From the NCBI RefSeq assembly GCF_900091315.1, contig NZ_FLSP01000003.1, positions 120,842 to 184,841 of the forward strand: a stretch of DNA of 64,000 nt, read 5' to 3'. This stretch comes from Streptomyces sp. DI166. GTDB lineage: Bacteria; Actinomycetota; Actinomycetes; Streptomycetales; Streptomycetaceae. The translations under genes were made by a program, and so were the position numbers. Positions 37,927 through 46,493 of this stretch are shown in pieces. Every line of letters begins with the position of its first letter. Positions within the stretch are counted from its first letter, which is position 1. The notes beneath the pieces were generated by a model that saw only the letters and a program-made list of their open reading frames with translations, had not been told where the DNA came from and ran no database searches.

Positions 37927-38748
37927 ATGGCCGCACCCATCGCATATTCACTCATCGCCACCGACCTGGACGGCACGCTGCTCCGAGGCGACGACACGCT
38001 CTCCGACCGGACGCTGGCCGTGCTGTCGAGCGTGGCGGCCGTCGGCGCCCGGCATCTGGTGGTGACCGGCCGGCCGGCGCCCAGGGTGCGCCCGCTCCTC
38101 GACAACCTGGGCAGCAGGGGGCTCGCGGTGTGCGGACAGGGCGCGCAGGTGTACGACGCGGGCGCGGACCGTCTGCTGTGGTCGGTCACCCTGGACCGGG
38201 AGCTGGCCGAGACGGCGCTCGGCAAGATCGAGGCAGAGGTGGGGGAGGTGTACGCGGCGGTCGACCAGGACGGCGTCGACGGGCTCACGCTGATCGAGCC
38301 GGGGTACCTGATGCCGCACCCCACGCTGCCCGCGGTGCGGGTGGGACGGCGGGACGACCTGTGGTGCGAGCCGATCAGCAAGGTGCTGCTGCGCCATCCC
38401 GAGCTGTCCGACGACGAGTTGGCGGCGACGGCGCGTTCGGTGGTCGGTTCGCTGGCGACCGTCACCATGTCGGGGCCGGGGACCGTCGAACTCCAGCCAT
38501 GCGGCATCACCAAGGCGACGGGGCTCGCGCTGGCCGCGGACCACCTCGGCCTGGGTCCGGAGCGGACGATCGCCTTCGGTGACATGCCGAACGACATCCC
38601 GATGTTCGACTGGGCCGCGCACGGCGTCGCGATGGCCAACGCGCACCCCGAACTCAAGGCGGTGGCCGACGAGATCACCCTGTCGAACGAGGACGACGGC
38701 ATCGCCGTCGTCCTCGAAAGACTGCTCAGGGAAGGGGCCGCGGCCTGA
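37927..38748 (+). CDS. HAD-superfamily phosphatase (Cof/IIB type)
   Basis: 273 residues. Motif I is D13-L-D15 in LIATDLDGTLLRGDD, motif II is VVTGRPAPRV, and motif IV is FGDMPNDIPMF, with a lysine in GITKATGLALA (motif III). The large cap inserted between motifs II and III places it in the Cof-type subfamily, enzymes that remove phosphate from sugar phosphates, FMN or PLP. The exact substrate cannot be read from sequence. The gene reads away from the hypothetical gene at 37780 and converges on the SLT gene. Confidence 0.9.
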   Translation: MAAPIAYSLIATDLDGTLLRGDDTLSDRTLAVLSSVAAVGARHLVVTGRPAPRVRPLLDNLGSRGLAVCGQGAQVYDAGADRLLWSVTLDRELAETALGKIEAEVGEVYAAVDQDGVDGLTLIEPGYLMPHPTLPAVRVGRRDDLWCEPISKVLLRHPELSDDELAATARSVVGSLATVTMSGPGTVELQPCGITKATGLALAADHLGLGPERTIAFGDMPNDIPMFDWAAHGVAMANAHPELKAVADEITLSNEDDGIAVVLERLLREGAAA

Positions 38749-38752
38749 GAAG

Positions 38753-38774
38753 GCCCAGGAGCGCGCCCCTGGGC
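38753..38774. terminator. Short hairpin between convergent genes
   Basis: GCCCAGG, eight-base loop, CCTGGGC, in the 42-base gap between the HAD and SLT genes. Probably a bidirectional terminator. Confidence 0.5.
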
Positions 38775-38790
38775 GAGCCCCCGGCGGCTG

Positions 38791-39264
38791 CTAGTACGCG
38801 CCCCAGACGTTGTCGATCGAACCGTAGCGCTTCGCCGCGTAGTTGCAGGCGGCGGTGATGTTCGCGACCGGGTCGTACGGGTCGTAGGAGGTGCCCGGCA
38901 CGTGGTACGCCATGAAGGTCGGGTCGATCACCTGGAGCAGACCCTTGGACGGGGTGCCGGCGGCGGCGTTGGAGTCCCAGTTGTTGATCGCGTACTGGTT
39001 GCCGGAGGACTCCCGGATGATGTTGCGGTAGATGCCGTTGTAGCTGCCGGGGATCCCGTGGTCGGCCATGACCTGCAGGGACGCGCGGATCCAGCCGTCG
39101 AGGTTGTTGGCGTACCCCAGCGAGGCGGCGGTGGTGGCGGTCGGGGTGGCCGCGGAGGCGGCGTTGGCGCCGAGCAGCGGGAGCGCCAGTACGGCGGCTC
39201 CGGTGCCGAGGACGGCGAGCTTGCGGGCGATACGGCGGGGGCGGCGCTGAGCGGCAGCGGGCAT
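38791..39264 (-). CDS. Secreted SLT-type lytic transglycosylase
   Basis: 157 residues. A twin-arginine-like basic start (QRRPRRIARKLAVLGTG) and a hydrophobic segment ending GANAASAA form a signal peptide. The soluble lytic transglycosylase domain follows, with the catalytic glutamate in NIIRESSGNQYAINNWD and the GLLQVIDPTFMAYHVPG block, then ITAACNYAAKRYGSIDNVWG. It should cleave the glycan strands of peptidoglycan. The transcript has a long leader with the conserved core of a c-di-AMP riboswitch, as known for other Streptomyces cell-wall hydrolases such as rpfA. Confidence 0.9.
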   Translation of the reverse strand: MPAAAQRRPRRIARKLAVLGTGAAVLALPLLGANAASAATPTATTAASLGYANNLDGWIRASLQVMADHGIPGSYNGIYRNIIRESSGNQYAINNWDSNAAAGTPSKGLLQVIDPTFMAYHVPGTSYDPYDPVANITAACNYAAKRYGSIDNVWGAY

Positions 39265-39280
39265 GGCGAAGTTCCTCTCC

Positions 39281-39470
39281 GGCGCCTGCGAGGTGAGCTG
39301 TCGGGTTCGGGCGGGAGCTGCCCGGCCGCACGCCCCTGAAGGCGCGCGACTTCACCCCGAGCCGTTCCGGCACGTCCGCAGACGCCCGGCCCGGCGACTT
39401 ACCTGGGTCCCCCGCTCCTGCCGTACGAAGTTCTCTCGGGTGAAGCCGGGCGGCGGCAGGATTCGGCGTC
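39281..39470 (-). promoter_or_regulatory. c-di-AMP (ydaO-type) riboswitch in the leader of the SLT gene
   Basis: On the minus strand the leader carries the conserved pieces in order: a GCCGAATCCTGCC start, GGGGGACCCAGG, GGGGTGAAG, then CCCGAACCCGACAGCTCACC followed by TCGCAGGCGCCGGAGAGGAA and the start codon. The block CCGAACCCGACAGCTNACCTCGNAGGCG is the most conserved part of ydaO riboswitches. These sense c-di-AMP and usually turn off cell-wall hydrolase genes when it is abundant. The boundaries are approximate. Confidence 0.85.
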
Positions 39471-40077
39471 CGCCCGACAGGCCGGGAACGTATGCGAGAG
39501 CACATGTCCGAAACAAGTACCGGATTCACATATTCACGGATTTGATCTTCGCCCGGAGGGTTTGGGGCGAGCTGTGATTTGCGTATGCCAAGGATCAACT
39601 CGCCGACAGGGGAAGGGATTCGGCCCACTGCGGGGCGCCGCCCGCGAGCACGCCCGGGTGAGTCACGTCACCCCGGATCGCAAGAGTGGGCAAAACGGGC
39701 AATAGGGCTGATGAATCCCAATAAGGCTTTATCGGCGGGGTGTTAGCGGAACGCGCTTTGTGGAACCCGCTGCGCGGAACCTCTGGAGTGGTGCGCGTCG
39801 TTGTCAGGGTGATCGTCCGCGGGGCGGGGTCGTGTCGACCTCGGTTCGAGGTGTGCTCCACTACTGCCGAGTAAATCGATTTCCACCTAAATCGATGAAT
39901 ATCCGTCCCTATCAGGTGATCAAAAACATAACCGGCGTGATCCCATACCGCCCGTCGTGGACGGGCGGGCGGCATCGGTGATCGAAACCTGACCGGATAC
40001 GCTGACTTGAGTGAAGGCAGCGACCTATCGACAAACCGCGTAATCACCGGTAGACACCAGCAGACAGGAGACCCCTC
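39471..40077. other. Intergenic region of about 600 bases, locally AT-rich
   Basis: No convincing gene. Two stretches (about 39690-39750 and 39870-39945) are clearly richer in A and T than the rest of the window. AAATCGATTT (39873-39882) and AAATCGAT (39889-39896) are two copies of one motif 16 bases apart. The promoters of both the SLT gene (leftward) and the polyprenyl synthase (rightward) must lie here. Confidence 0.5.
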
Positions 40078-41088
40078 GTGACCGTCGTCGGGCCGTTCGG
40101 GCTGAGCGTGCGGGACCAGGCTCTGGAAGCCGATGTCCAGGCCGGATTGGCGGCTGTCGAGGAGGGCCTTCTCGAAGCCACCAAGAGCGAGGTCCCCTTC
40201 ATCACGGAGGCCGCCCAGCACCTCGTGCGCGCGGGCGGGAAGCGGTTCCGGCCGCTGCTCGTGATGCTCGCGGCGCAGTTCGGGGACCAGTACGCGCCGG
40301 GGATCGTGCCGTCGGCCGTGGTGGTGGAGCTCACCCACCTGGCGACGCTGTACCACGACGACGTGATGGACGAGGCCGAGGTCAGGCGCGGGGTGGACAG
40401 TGCCAACACCCGCTGGGGCAACTCCGTCGCCGTCCTCACGGGTGACTTCCTCTTCGCCCGCGCCTCCCACATCCTCGCCGACCTCGGTCCGGAGGCGGTC
40501 CGGGTGCAGGCCGAGGCGTTCGAGCGGCTGGTCACCGGGCAGATCCTGGAGACGGCGGGCCCGCAGGACGGGCGCGACCCGGTCGAGCACTACCTCGACG
40601 TGCTGGCCGGCAAGACGGGCTCCCTGGTCGCCGTGTCCTGCCGCTTCGGCGCGATGATGTCCGGCGCCGACGAGACCGTGGTGGACGTGCTCACGCAGTA
40701 CGGCGAGCGGCTCGGGGTCGCCTTCCAGCTCGCGGACGACGTGCTGGACATCGCCTCCGACTCGCACGAGTCAGGCAAGACCCCGGGCACCGACCTGCGC
40801 GAGGGCATCCCCACGCTGCCGGTGCTGCGGCTGCGCGAGCGGGCCGAGCGGCTCGGCCTCGCGGAGGACATCGCCCTGTGCGAGCTGCTCGACTCCGACC
40901 TGACCGACGACGCGCGGCACGCGGAGGCGCTGGCCGCGCTGCGCGCCCACCCGGCCCTGGAGCAGGCCCGGCGCGACACCGTGCGCTACGCGCAGGACGC
41001 CCGTGCCTCGCTCGCCCCGCTGCCCGAGTGCGACGCGAAGGCCGCGCTGATGGAGCTGTGCGACGCGGTGGTACACCGGGCGGGCTGA
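40078..41088 (+). CDS. Long-chain polyprenyl diphosphate synthase
   Basis: 336 residues from GTG 40078 (AGGAGA upstream). A trans-prenyltransferase of the isoprenoid synthase type I fold. The first aspartate-rich motif is D94-D-x-x-D98 in LYHDDVMDEAEVRRG, the second is FQLADDVLDIASDSHE, and GGKRFRPLLVML is the substrate-binding start. In mycobacteria the related GrcC1 lies beside menG and menJ and makes the menaquinone side chain. With mqnC, menG and menJ in this window the same role is likely, with chain length probably nona- or near that in Streptomyces. The 3' end is repeated downstream. Confidence 0.9.
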   Translation: MTVVGPFGLSVRDQALEADVQAGLAAVEEGLLEATKSEVPFITEAAQHLVRAGGKRFRPLLVMLAAQFGDQYAPGIVPSAVVVELTHLATLYHDDVMDEAEVRRGVDSANTRWGNSVAVLTGDFLFARASHILADLGPEAVRVQAEAFERLVTGQILETAGPQDGRDPVEHYLDVLAGKTGSLVAVSCRFGAMMSGADETVVDVLTQYGERLGVAFQLADDVLDIASDSHESGKTPGTDLREGIPTLPVLRLRERAERLGLAEDIALCELLDSDLTDDARHAEALAALRAHPALEQARRDTVRYAQDARASLAPLPECDAKAALMELCDAVVHRAG

Positions 41089-41220
41089 CGCGGTGCCACA
41101 GGAACTGGACGTACAGACGGACTGACGTGGTGCACCGGCCGGGCTGACGCGGCGCCACAGATACTGAACTCACAGACCGACTGACGTGGTGCACCGGCCC
41201 GGCTGACGCCCGTCCCGCAG
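41068..41220 (+). repeat. 59-bp tandem repeat that begins at the end of the polyprenyl synthase gene
   Basis: Units at 41068-41126 and 41127-41185 and a partial third from 41186 to about 41220. Each starts GTGGTACACCGGGCGGGCTG or GTGGTGCACCGGCC and contains the TGA of the gene in the first copy (41086-41088). Copies have diverged by several substitutions, so the duplication is not recent. Confidence 0.85.
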
Positions 41221-41227
41221 GACCGAT

Positions 41228-41279
41228 GAGGGCGGTGTCTCCGCCGCGACCCCTACGGGTCGGGGGAGACGCCGCCCTC
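41228..41279 (+). terminator. Terminator after the polyprenyl synthase gene
   Basis: GAGGGCGGTGTCTCC and GGAGACGCCGCCCTC form a 15-pair stem (one G-T pair) around a 22-base loop that holds a second small stem (ACCC/GGGT). It closes the synthase transcript. Confidence 0.8.
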
Positions 41280-41460
41280 TCGTGTCATACCGCAGGTGTA
41301 CACGGAGTTGAGCCCGCGGTCTGACGATTCACGGCTGCCGATTTGGTCAGATGGTGACAACGGAAAACACCACTCCTCACCGATTCGGGTGAGAATGGCG
41401 GCTACGGGCTGGACGCACGGGAGTTGGCAGGCCGCCGCCGACGACGGAGGTAAGGCACAC

Positions 41461-42684
41461 ATGGCACCGTACGGATCCGACGACACCACCACCGCGGACG
41501 AGAACGACGACCTGCGCTCCGGACGGCGCAAGGCCGCGCGGTACGTCGTGCCGGTCGCGGTGGTGGGAGTGGCGGCGGCGACCATCGGTCTCGTCCCCGC
41601 CCTCGCCAGCTCCGGTGACCCCGACCTGCCGGAGATCAGCGCAGAACAGCTCATCGAGAAGATCGCCGAGTCCGACGTGGAGCAGCTCTCCGGGACCGTG
41701 AAGATCAGCACCGACCTGGGGCTGCCGGACCTCGGCGGGCTGGAGAGCGCGCTGACGTCCGGGGCGCTGGGATCCGGGGAGGGCGGTTCGTCCGCCGACC
41801 CGTCCACGAAGCTCACCGAGCTGGTCAGCGGCTCGCACACCCTCAGGGTCGCCGCCGACGGCCCCGACCGGCAGAAGATCTCGCTGCTGGGCAAGGCCAG
41901 CGAGTACAGCCTCATCCACAACGGCAAGGACGTCTGGGGCTACGACAGCGAGACCAACGAGGTCTTCCACGGCACCGCCGAGGAGAGCGGCAAGCACGAG
42001 GAAGAGGTCCCGGCCACGCCCAAGGACTTCGCCGAGGAGGCCCTGAAGGCGGTCGACGACACCACGTCCGTCACCGTCGACGGCACCGCCCATGTCGCGG
42101 GCCGGGACGCCTACCGCCTGCTGATCAAGCCCAAGCAGTCCGGTACCACGGTCGGCGCGATCACCGTGGCCGTGGACGCCAGGACCGGTATGCCGCTGAA
42201 GTTCACGCTCACCCCGTCCAGCGGCGGCGCCGCGGTGATCGACGCCGGCTTCACCCAGGTCAGCTTCGCCAAGCCGGACGCCTCGACCTTCGACTTCACC
42301 CCGCCCAAGGGCGCGAAGATCACAGAGGAGGACGAGGCGGTGGAGGAGGGGCGCGCCGGGAGGGCCCCCGGGAAGACGCCCGGGCACGACACCCCCGAGG
42401 GCGACCTCCCCGAGGGCGAGCCGCGGGTGATCGGCGAGGGCTGGAACGCCGTCGCCGTCCTGGAGACCGGCGGCGAGGGCATCCCGTCCGGCGACGAGCT
42501 CGAAGGTGACCTCGGCCCGTTCGGCGACTTCATCGACTCCTTCGGCGACAAGGCCAAGGGCAAGTTCGGCGAGGGCCGGATCTTCACGACCCGCCTGGTC
42601 AACGCCCTGGTCACCGACGACGGCAAGGTCTACGTCGGCGCCGTCACCAAGGACGCGCTGGTGAAGGCCGCCAACGCCGGGTAA
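41461..42684 (+). CDS. Membrane-anchored LolA/DUF2092-like protein
   Basis: 407 residues from ATG 41461 (GGAGG about 9 bases upstream). After a charged cytoplasmic start comes one membrane segment (YVVPVAVVGVAAATIGLVPA), then an extracellular part with the LolA-like fold: ISAEQLIEKIAESDVEQLSG, VSGSHTLRVAADGPDRQKIS, YSLIHNGKDVWGYDSETNEV. There is no lipobox cysteine, so it is anchored by the helix rather than by lipid. Such proteins bind hydrophobic ligands. An ABC ATPase and a permease gene follow at once, which suggests that the three form one export or envelope-handling system. A charged loop (EEGRAGRAPGKTPGHDTPEG) is a likely flexible part. Confidence 0.85.
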   Translation: MAPYGSDDTTTADENDDLRSGRRKAARYVVPVAVVGVAAATIGLVPALASSGDPDLPEISAEQLIEKIAESDVEQLSGTVKISTDLGLPDLGGLESALTSGALGSGEGGSSADPSTKLTELVSGSHTLRVAADGPDRQKISLLGKASEYSLIHNGKDVWGYDSETNEVFHGTAEESGKHEEEVPATPKDFAEEALKAVDDTTSVTVDGTAHVAGRDAYRLLIKPKQSGTTVGAITVAVDARTGMPLKFTLTPSSGGAAVIDAGFTQVSFAKPDASTFDFTPPKGAKITEEDEAVEEGRAGRAPGKTPGHDTPEGDLPEGEPRVIGEGWNAVAVLETGGEGIPSGDELEGDLGPFGDFIDSFGDKAKGKFGEGRIFTTRLVNALVTDDGKVYVGAVTKDALVKAANAG

Positions 42685-42694
42685 TAAGGCACGC

Positions 42695-43666
42695 ATGACC
42701 GACACGTCCGCCGCGGAGCGGGAACCCGGGCCGGGTGACGGCGCGATCGTCACCCGTGGGCTCACCAAGCGCTACCGCGGCGGACAACTCGCCGTGGACG
42801 GACTCGATCTGACCGTCCCGGCGGGCAGCGTCTTCGGCTTCCTCGGGCCCAACGGCTCCGGCAAGACCACCACCATCCGCATGCTGATGGGCCTGATCGA
42901 ACCCACCTCCGGAACCGCCCGGGTACTCGGCCGCCCCATGCCGCGCGCCACCCTCGCCGTCCTCCCGCAGGTCGGCGCCCTGATCGAGGGCCCCGCGCTC
43001 TACGGCTTCCTCTCCGGCCGCGACAACCTCCTGCGCTACGACGCCGCCGACCCGATCGCCGACCCGCGCACCCGGCGCGCCCGCGTCGCCGCCGCACTGG
43101 ACCGGGTGGGCCTGACGGCCGCCGCGGGCAAGAAGGCCAAGGCCTACTCGCTCGGCATGAAACAGCGGCTCGGCCTCGCGGCGGCGCTGCTCCAGCCGCG
43201 CCGGCTGCTGGTGCTGGACGAGCCGACCAACGGCCTCGACCCGCAGGGGATGCGCGAGATCCGGTCCCTGATACGGGAGCTGGCCTCCGACGGCACGACC
43301 GTCTTCCTCTCCTCCCACCTCCTCGACGAGATCGAGCAGGTGTGCACCCACGCGGCCGTGATGGCGCAGGGCAGGCTCGTCACCCAGGGCGCGGTGGCCG
43401 ACCTCGCGGCCGGAACCCGGGGGCGCCTCGTGGTGACGACCCCGGACCCGGCGGACGCCGCACGGGTCCTGAAGGAACAGGGCGCGGCGGACGTCGTCGT
43501 CACCGAGGACCGGGTGACCGCCGAACCTCCGGAGCGCGACCTCGCCGAGGTGAACGCCGCCCTGGTGACCGCGGGCGTCCGCGTCCGGGGCTTCGGCGTG
43601 GAACGGGCCTCGCTGGAGGAGGCGTTCGTGGCGCTGACGGGGGAGGGCTTCGATGTCGCGGGCTGA
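42695..43666 (+). CDS. ABC transporter ATP-binding protein
   Basis: 323 residues. Walker A is GPNGSGKTTTIRML, the Q-loop follows PQVGALIEGPALYG, the signature is AYSLGMKQRLGLAAALLQP, Walker B is LLVLDEPTNGLDPQG, and the switch His is in FLSSHLLDEIEQV. The C-terminal 90 residues form the extra domain found in bacitracin/drug-type (CcmA-like) ABC-2 exporters. It starts 10 bases after the LolA-like gene and overlaps the permease gene by 14 bases. The exported substrate is unknown. Confidence 0.93.
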   Translation: MTDTSAAEREPGPGDGAIVTRGLTKRYRGGQLAVDGLDLTVPAGSVFGFLGPNGSGKTTTIRMLMGLIEPTSGTARVLGRPMPRATLAVLPQVGALIEGPALYGFLSGRDNLLRYDAADPIADPRTRRARVAAALDRVGLTAAAGKKAKAYSLGMKQRLGLAAALLQPRRLLVLDEPTNGLDPQGMREIRSLIRELASDGTTVFLSSHLLDEIEQVCTHAAVMAQGRLVTQGAVADLAAGTRGRLVVTTPDPADAARVLKEQGAADVVVTEDRVTAEPPERDLAEVNAALVTAGVRVRGFGVERASLEEAFVALTGEGFDVAG

Positions 43667-44600
43667 CCTGGACCCCGCCCAGGAGGGCACGGGGGGCACG
43701 GCCCAGGAGAGCGCCGGGCGCACCGCGCGCACCACTCAAGAGAGCACCGAGCAGAGGATCCCCCTGGCCCGCCGCGGCTCCCTCCTGCTCAACGAACTCC
43801 GCACCACTCTCCGCCGCTGGCGCACCCTGGCGCTCCTCGGCGTCCTGGCGGCGGTCCCCGTCCTCGTCGGCATCGCCGTGCGGATCGAGACCGGCGACGG
43901 CGGCTCGGCGGGCGGCGGTACGGGCGAAGGACCCGCGTTCATCTCGCAGATCACCAACAACGGCCTGTTCCTGGTGTTCACCGCCCTCGCCGCGACCCTG
44001 CCGTTCTTCCTGCCGATGGCCGTGGGGGTCATCGCGGGCGACGCCATCGCCGGCGAGGCGGGCGCGGGCACCCTGCGCTACCTTCTGGTCGCCCCCGCGG
44101 GCCGCACCCGGCTGCTGCTCACCAAGTACGCGACCACCATGGCCTTCTGTCTGCTGGCCACGCTGGTGGTCGCGGTCTCGGCGCTCACGGTCGGCGCGCT
44201 GCTGTTCCCGCTGGGCGAGCTGACGACGATCTCCGGCACCCGGATCAGCTTCACCGAGGGCCTGGGCCGCGCGCTGCTGATCGCCCTGGTCGTCGCCGCG
44301 TCCCTGACCGGGGTGGCGGCACTGGGCCTGTTCGTCTCCACCCTCACCAACAGCGGCATCGCGGCGATGGCGACGACCGTGGGCCTGCTGATCACGGTCC
44401 AGATCCTCGACCAGATCCCCCAGCTCGACGCCATCCACCCGTATCTGTTCTCGCACCACTGGCTGTCCTTCGCCGACCTGATGCGCGAGCCGGTGTACTG
44501 GGACGACCTGGTGAAGAACCTCGGCCTGCAGGCCCTCTACGCGGCCGTGTTCGGCTCGGCGGCCTGGGCCCGCTTCACGACGAAGGACATCACCACCTGA
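43653..44600 (+). CDS. ABC-2 type transporter permease
   Basis: 315 residues with six hydrophobic segments (from about TLALLGVLAAVPVLVGIAVR to ALYAAVFGSAAWARF). The long first extracellular loop and the AGEAGAGTLRYLLVAPAGRT region are typical of ABC-2 permeases. The first 40 residues are polar (GTGGTAQESAGRTARTTQES). It pairs with the ATPase encoded just before it, whose gene it overlaps. Confidence 0.9.
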   Translation: MSRADLDPAQEGTGGTAQESAGRTARTTQESTEQRIPLARRGSLLLNELRTTLRRWRTLALLGVLAAVPVLVGIAVRIETGDGGSAGGGTGEGPAFISQITNNGLFLVFTALAATLPFFLPMAVGVIAGDAIAGEAGAGTLRYLLVAPAGRTRLLLTKYATTMAFCLLATLVVAVSALTVGALLFPLGELTTISGTRISFTEGLGRALLIALVVAASLTGVAALGLFVSTLTNSGIAAMATTVGLLITVQILDQIPQLDAIHPYLFSHHWLSFADLMREPVYWDDLVKNLGLQALYAAVFGSAAWARFTTKDITT

Positions 44601-44615
44601 GCCCCGCAGCCCCGG

Positions 44616-45197
44616 TCAACCCTCGAACGGGAACCGTGCGAGCGGCGCCTCCCCCTGGAAGAAGGTCTTCGCCCGGGTCAGCGCCCCGGTGTCGTTCAGT
44701 ACGTCGCCGGGCTTGCTGCCGTTGCCGAGCAGCACCCCGCCGAAGCGCATCCCCATGTACGCGGCGGAGTTGTTCAGCGCCCCGATCAGCGGGTCGGCGA
44801 CCGACGGCTCGTGGTCGGAGAGCGCGGTGACGCCCCACAGGGTGCGCCCGGCCATCGTCTTCTTGAAGTCGACGCCGGGGGTGCGCAGCCAGCCGGACCA
44901 GTAGTCGAGGTAGCGCTTGGCGGGCGCGGAGAGCGTGTACCAGTACAGCGGGGAGGCGATCACGATGTCGGTCGCCGCGACGGTGGCGTCGAACAGCAGC
45001 CCGACATTGCCCTCGGTGGGCCGGACGTGGTCGCTGTCGTGGCGCAGGTCCTCGAAGTCCGGCAGCGGCTGCTCGGACAGATCGATCCACTGCTGCTCGA
45101 CATCCTCCGGGAGCTGCTCGGCGGCGCGGCGGGCGAGCAGCTCGGTGTTGCCGTCGGAGCGGCTGCTGCCCAGGACGAACAGGAAGCGGCGGGTCAT
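44616..45197 (-). CDS. NAD(P)H-dependent FMN reductase / flavodoxin-like protein
   Basis: 193 residues from ATG 45197. The flavodoxin fold is shown by the phosphate loop FVLGSSRSDGNTELLARRAA, the second FMN loop DIVIASPLYWYTLSAPAKRY, and a later GVTALSDHEPSVAD block. It should reduce FMN, quinones or azo compounds. It converges on the ABC permease (15 bases apart) and is divergent from the TPR gene at 45420. Confidence 0.85.
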   Translation of the reverse strand: MTRRFLFVLGSSRSDGNTELLARRAAEQLPEDVEQQWIDLSEQPLPDFEDLRHDSDHVRPTEGNVGLLFDATVAATDIVIASPLYWYTLSAPAKRYLDYWSGWLRTPGVDFKKTMAGRTLWGVTALSDHEPSVADPLIGALNNSAAYMGMRFGGVLLGNGSKPGDVLNDTGALTRAKTFFQGEAPLARFPFEG

Positions 45198-45271
45198 GGG
45201 TCCCCCAGGGGCGCGGACGGTCGCAGGCCCACGATTGCAGGCGTGCGCGAACAAACTGCACATGCATTATA

Positions 45272-45281
45272 TGCGTACGCA
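45272..45281. promoter_or_regulatory. Palindrome in the divergent region before the flavodoxin-like and TPR genes
   Basis: TGCGTACGCA inside an AT-rich stretch (ATTATATGCGTACGCAATAAATT). The location suggests a promoter and a repressor site shared by the divergent genes. Confidence 0.3.
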
Positions 45282-45419
45282 ATAAATTGTCGAGCGCATG
45301 TATCGGGGTCGGTATCCGGACCGCAGGCTGGAACGAGCCTGTGACGTCGCGGTGACGTGTGCACGGGGGGCCTGCGGAGAGACTCGTCGTAGGTGGTGTT
45401 GCCAGCCAGTGAGGAAGCG

Positions 45420-46472
45420 ATGTCTCGACTCAGCCGCGCGCAGAATCCGGTACAGCAGGCTGGGCCGTCGGCGGCCCCGATCCAGGTCCATGTCCCCGCC
45501 ACCGGCCACGGCGGCGCCTCGGTCGGCGGTGTCACGGTCACGGCGGCCCCGGGCCAGGAGATCCAGCAGGCCGTCCTCAACCACCTTCATCGGCTCGCCC
45601 TCGCCGAGGGCCACCCCGTCCGGGCCACGATCCTGGACGGCCGGATCGGTTACGCCGTACCGCTGCAGATCAACCTGGACGGGTCCAGCGCGCTGACGGG
45701 ACAGCCGTGGGAGGTGCCCGCCGAGCCCCCGACGCCCGCCTGCGTCATCGACGCCCACCCGATCCCCCTCGGCACCGTCTCTCCGCCCACCGGCGTCTTC
45801 GGCCCCCCGCCCGTAATGGACCCGCCCGCCACGGCCGAGCCCGGCACCCCTCTGACGCCCTCGCCCGCCCCCTGCACCCCCCAGCCGAAGCCGAAGCCGC
45901 ACCCCCTCCTCCAGGCCACCGACCTGCCCCCGGAGCCGGCCCCGGCCCCCAAGAACTCGACCCGAGTCCGCGGCTTCGACGCCGTCGCGGAAGCCGTACT
46001 GGGAGACGAGCCGTCCCCCGCGGGGCCCCTGGCCGAACCCGTCGCCGCGATCAACGAGGCCGTACGGGAGGGCCGTACCGAGGACGCCGCGCGGCTCGCC
46101 GAGCGCACCGTCGCCGAGGCGTCCCGGACCCTCGGCCCGGAGCACCCGGAGGTGCTGCGGCTGCGCGAACTGGCCGCCTACATCGCCTACCTGGCAGGAG
46201 AACCGGACAGGGCGTTCGCGCTCGCCCTGGAGGTGGCCGGCATCCACCACCGCGCCCACGACCGCGAGGCCGCCTACGGCAACGTCCTGAGCGCGGCCAC
46301 GGCCTGGCGGGCCGTACGCGACCCGGAGCTGGGCCTGCGCCTGGGCGACGAACTGATCGCCCTGTGGTCGGCCCTCGCCGAGGACGGCGGCCCGGCGGCG
46401 GAGGAACCCGGGCGCCTGGAGTCGGCCCGCACCCGGATGACCCGCCTCACCGAACGCGCCGCCCGCCTCTGA
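45420..46472 (+). CDS. TPR-containing protein with Pro-rich centre
   Basis: 350 residues from ATG 45420 (GAGGAA 4 bases upstream). The N-terminal 110 residues form a compact part (VTVTAAPGQEIQQAVLNHLH, LAEGHPVRATILDGRIGYAV). A Pro-rich linker follows (about 120-180, TPQPKPKPHPLLQ), then helical TPR-like repeats (INEAVREGRTEDAARLAERT, LGPEHPEVLRLRELAAYIAY, GEPDRAFALALEVAGIHHRA). TPR arrays bind other proteins. The N-terminal part recalls the small module placed before TPRs in Streptomyces proteins that go with kinases, but I do not recognise a named family. Confidence 0.75.
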   Translation: MSRLSRAQNPVQQAGPSAAPIQVHVPATGHGGASVGGVTVTAAPGQEIQQAVLNHLHRLALAEGHPVRATILDGRIGYAVPLQINLDGSSALTGQPWEVPAEPPTPACVIDAHPIPLGTVSPPTGVFGPPPVMDPPATAEPGTPLTPSPAPCTPQPKPKPHPLLQATDLPPEPAPAPKNSTRVRGFDAVAEAVLGDEPSPAGPLAEPVAAINEAVREGRTEDAARLAERTVAEASRTLGPEHPEVLRLRELAAYIAYLAGEPDRAFALALEVAGIHHRAHDREAAYGNVLSAATAWRAVRDPELGLRLGDELIALWSALAEDGGPAAEEPGRLESARTRMTRLTERAARL

Positions 46473-46493
46473 CCGTCCTTTCGGCTCCGGTCC

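Noticed and set aside
39760..39981. A 73-residue plus-strand frame in the gap before the polyprenyl synthase
   Set aside because: No ribosome site, non-coding codon pattern and a switch from GC-rich to AT-rich composition inside the frame.
41068..41220. A possible CRISPR array
   Set aside because: The units are contiguous tandem copies with no spacers and they begin inside a gene end; no cas gene is in the window.
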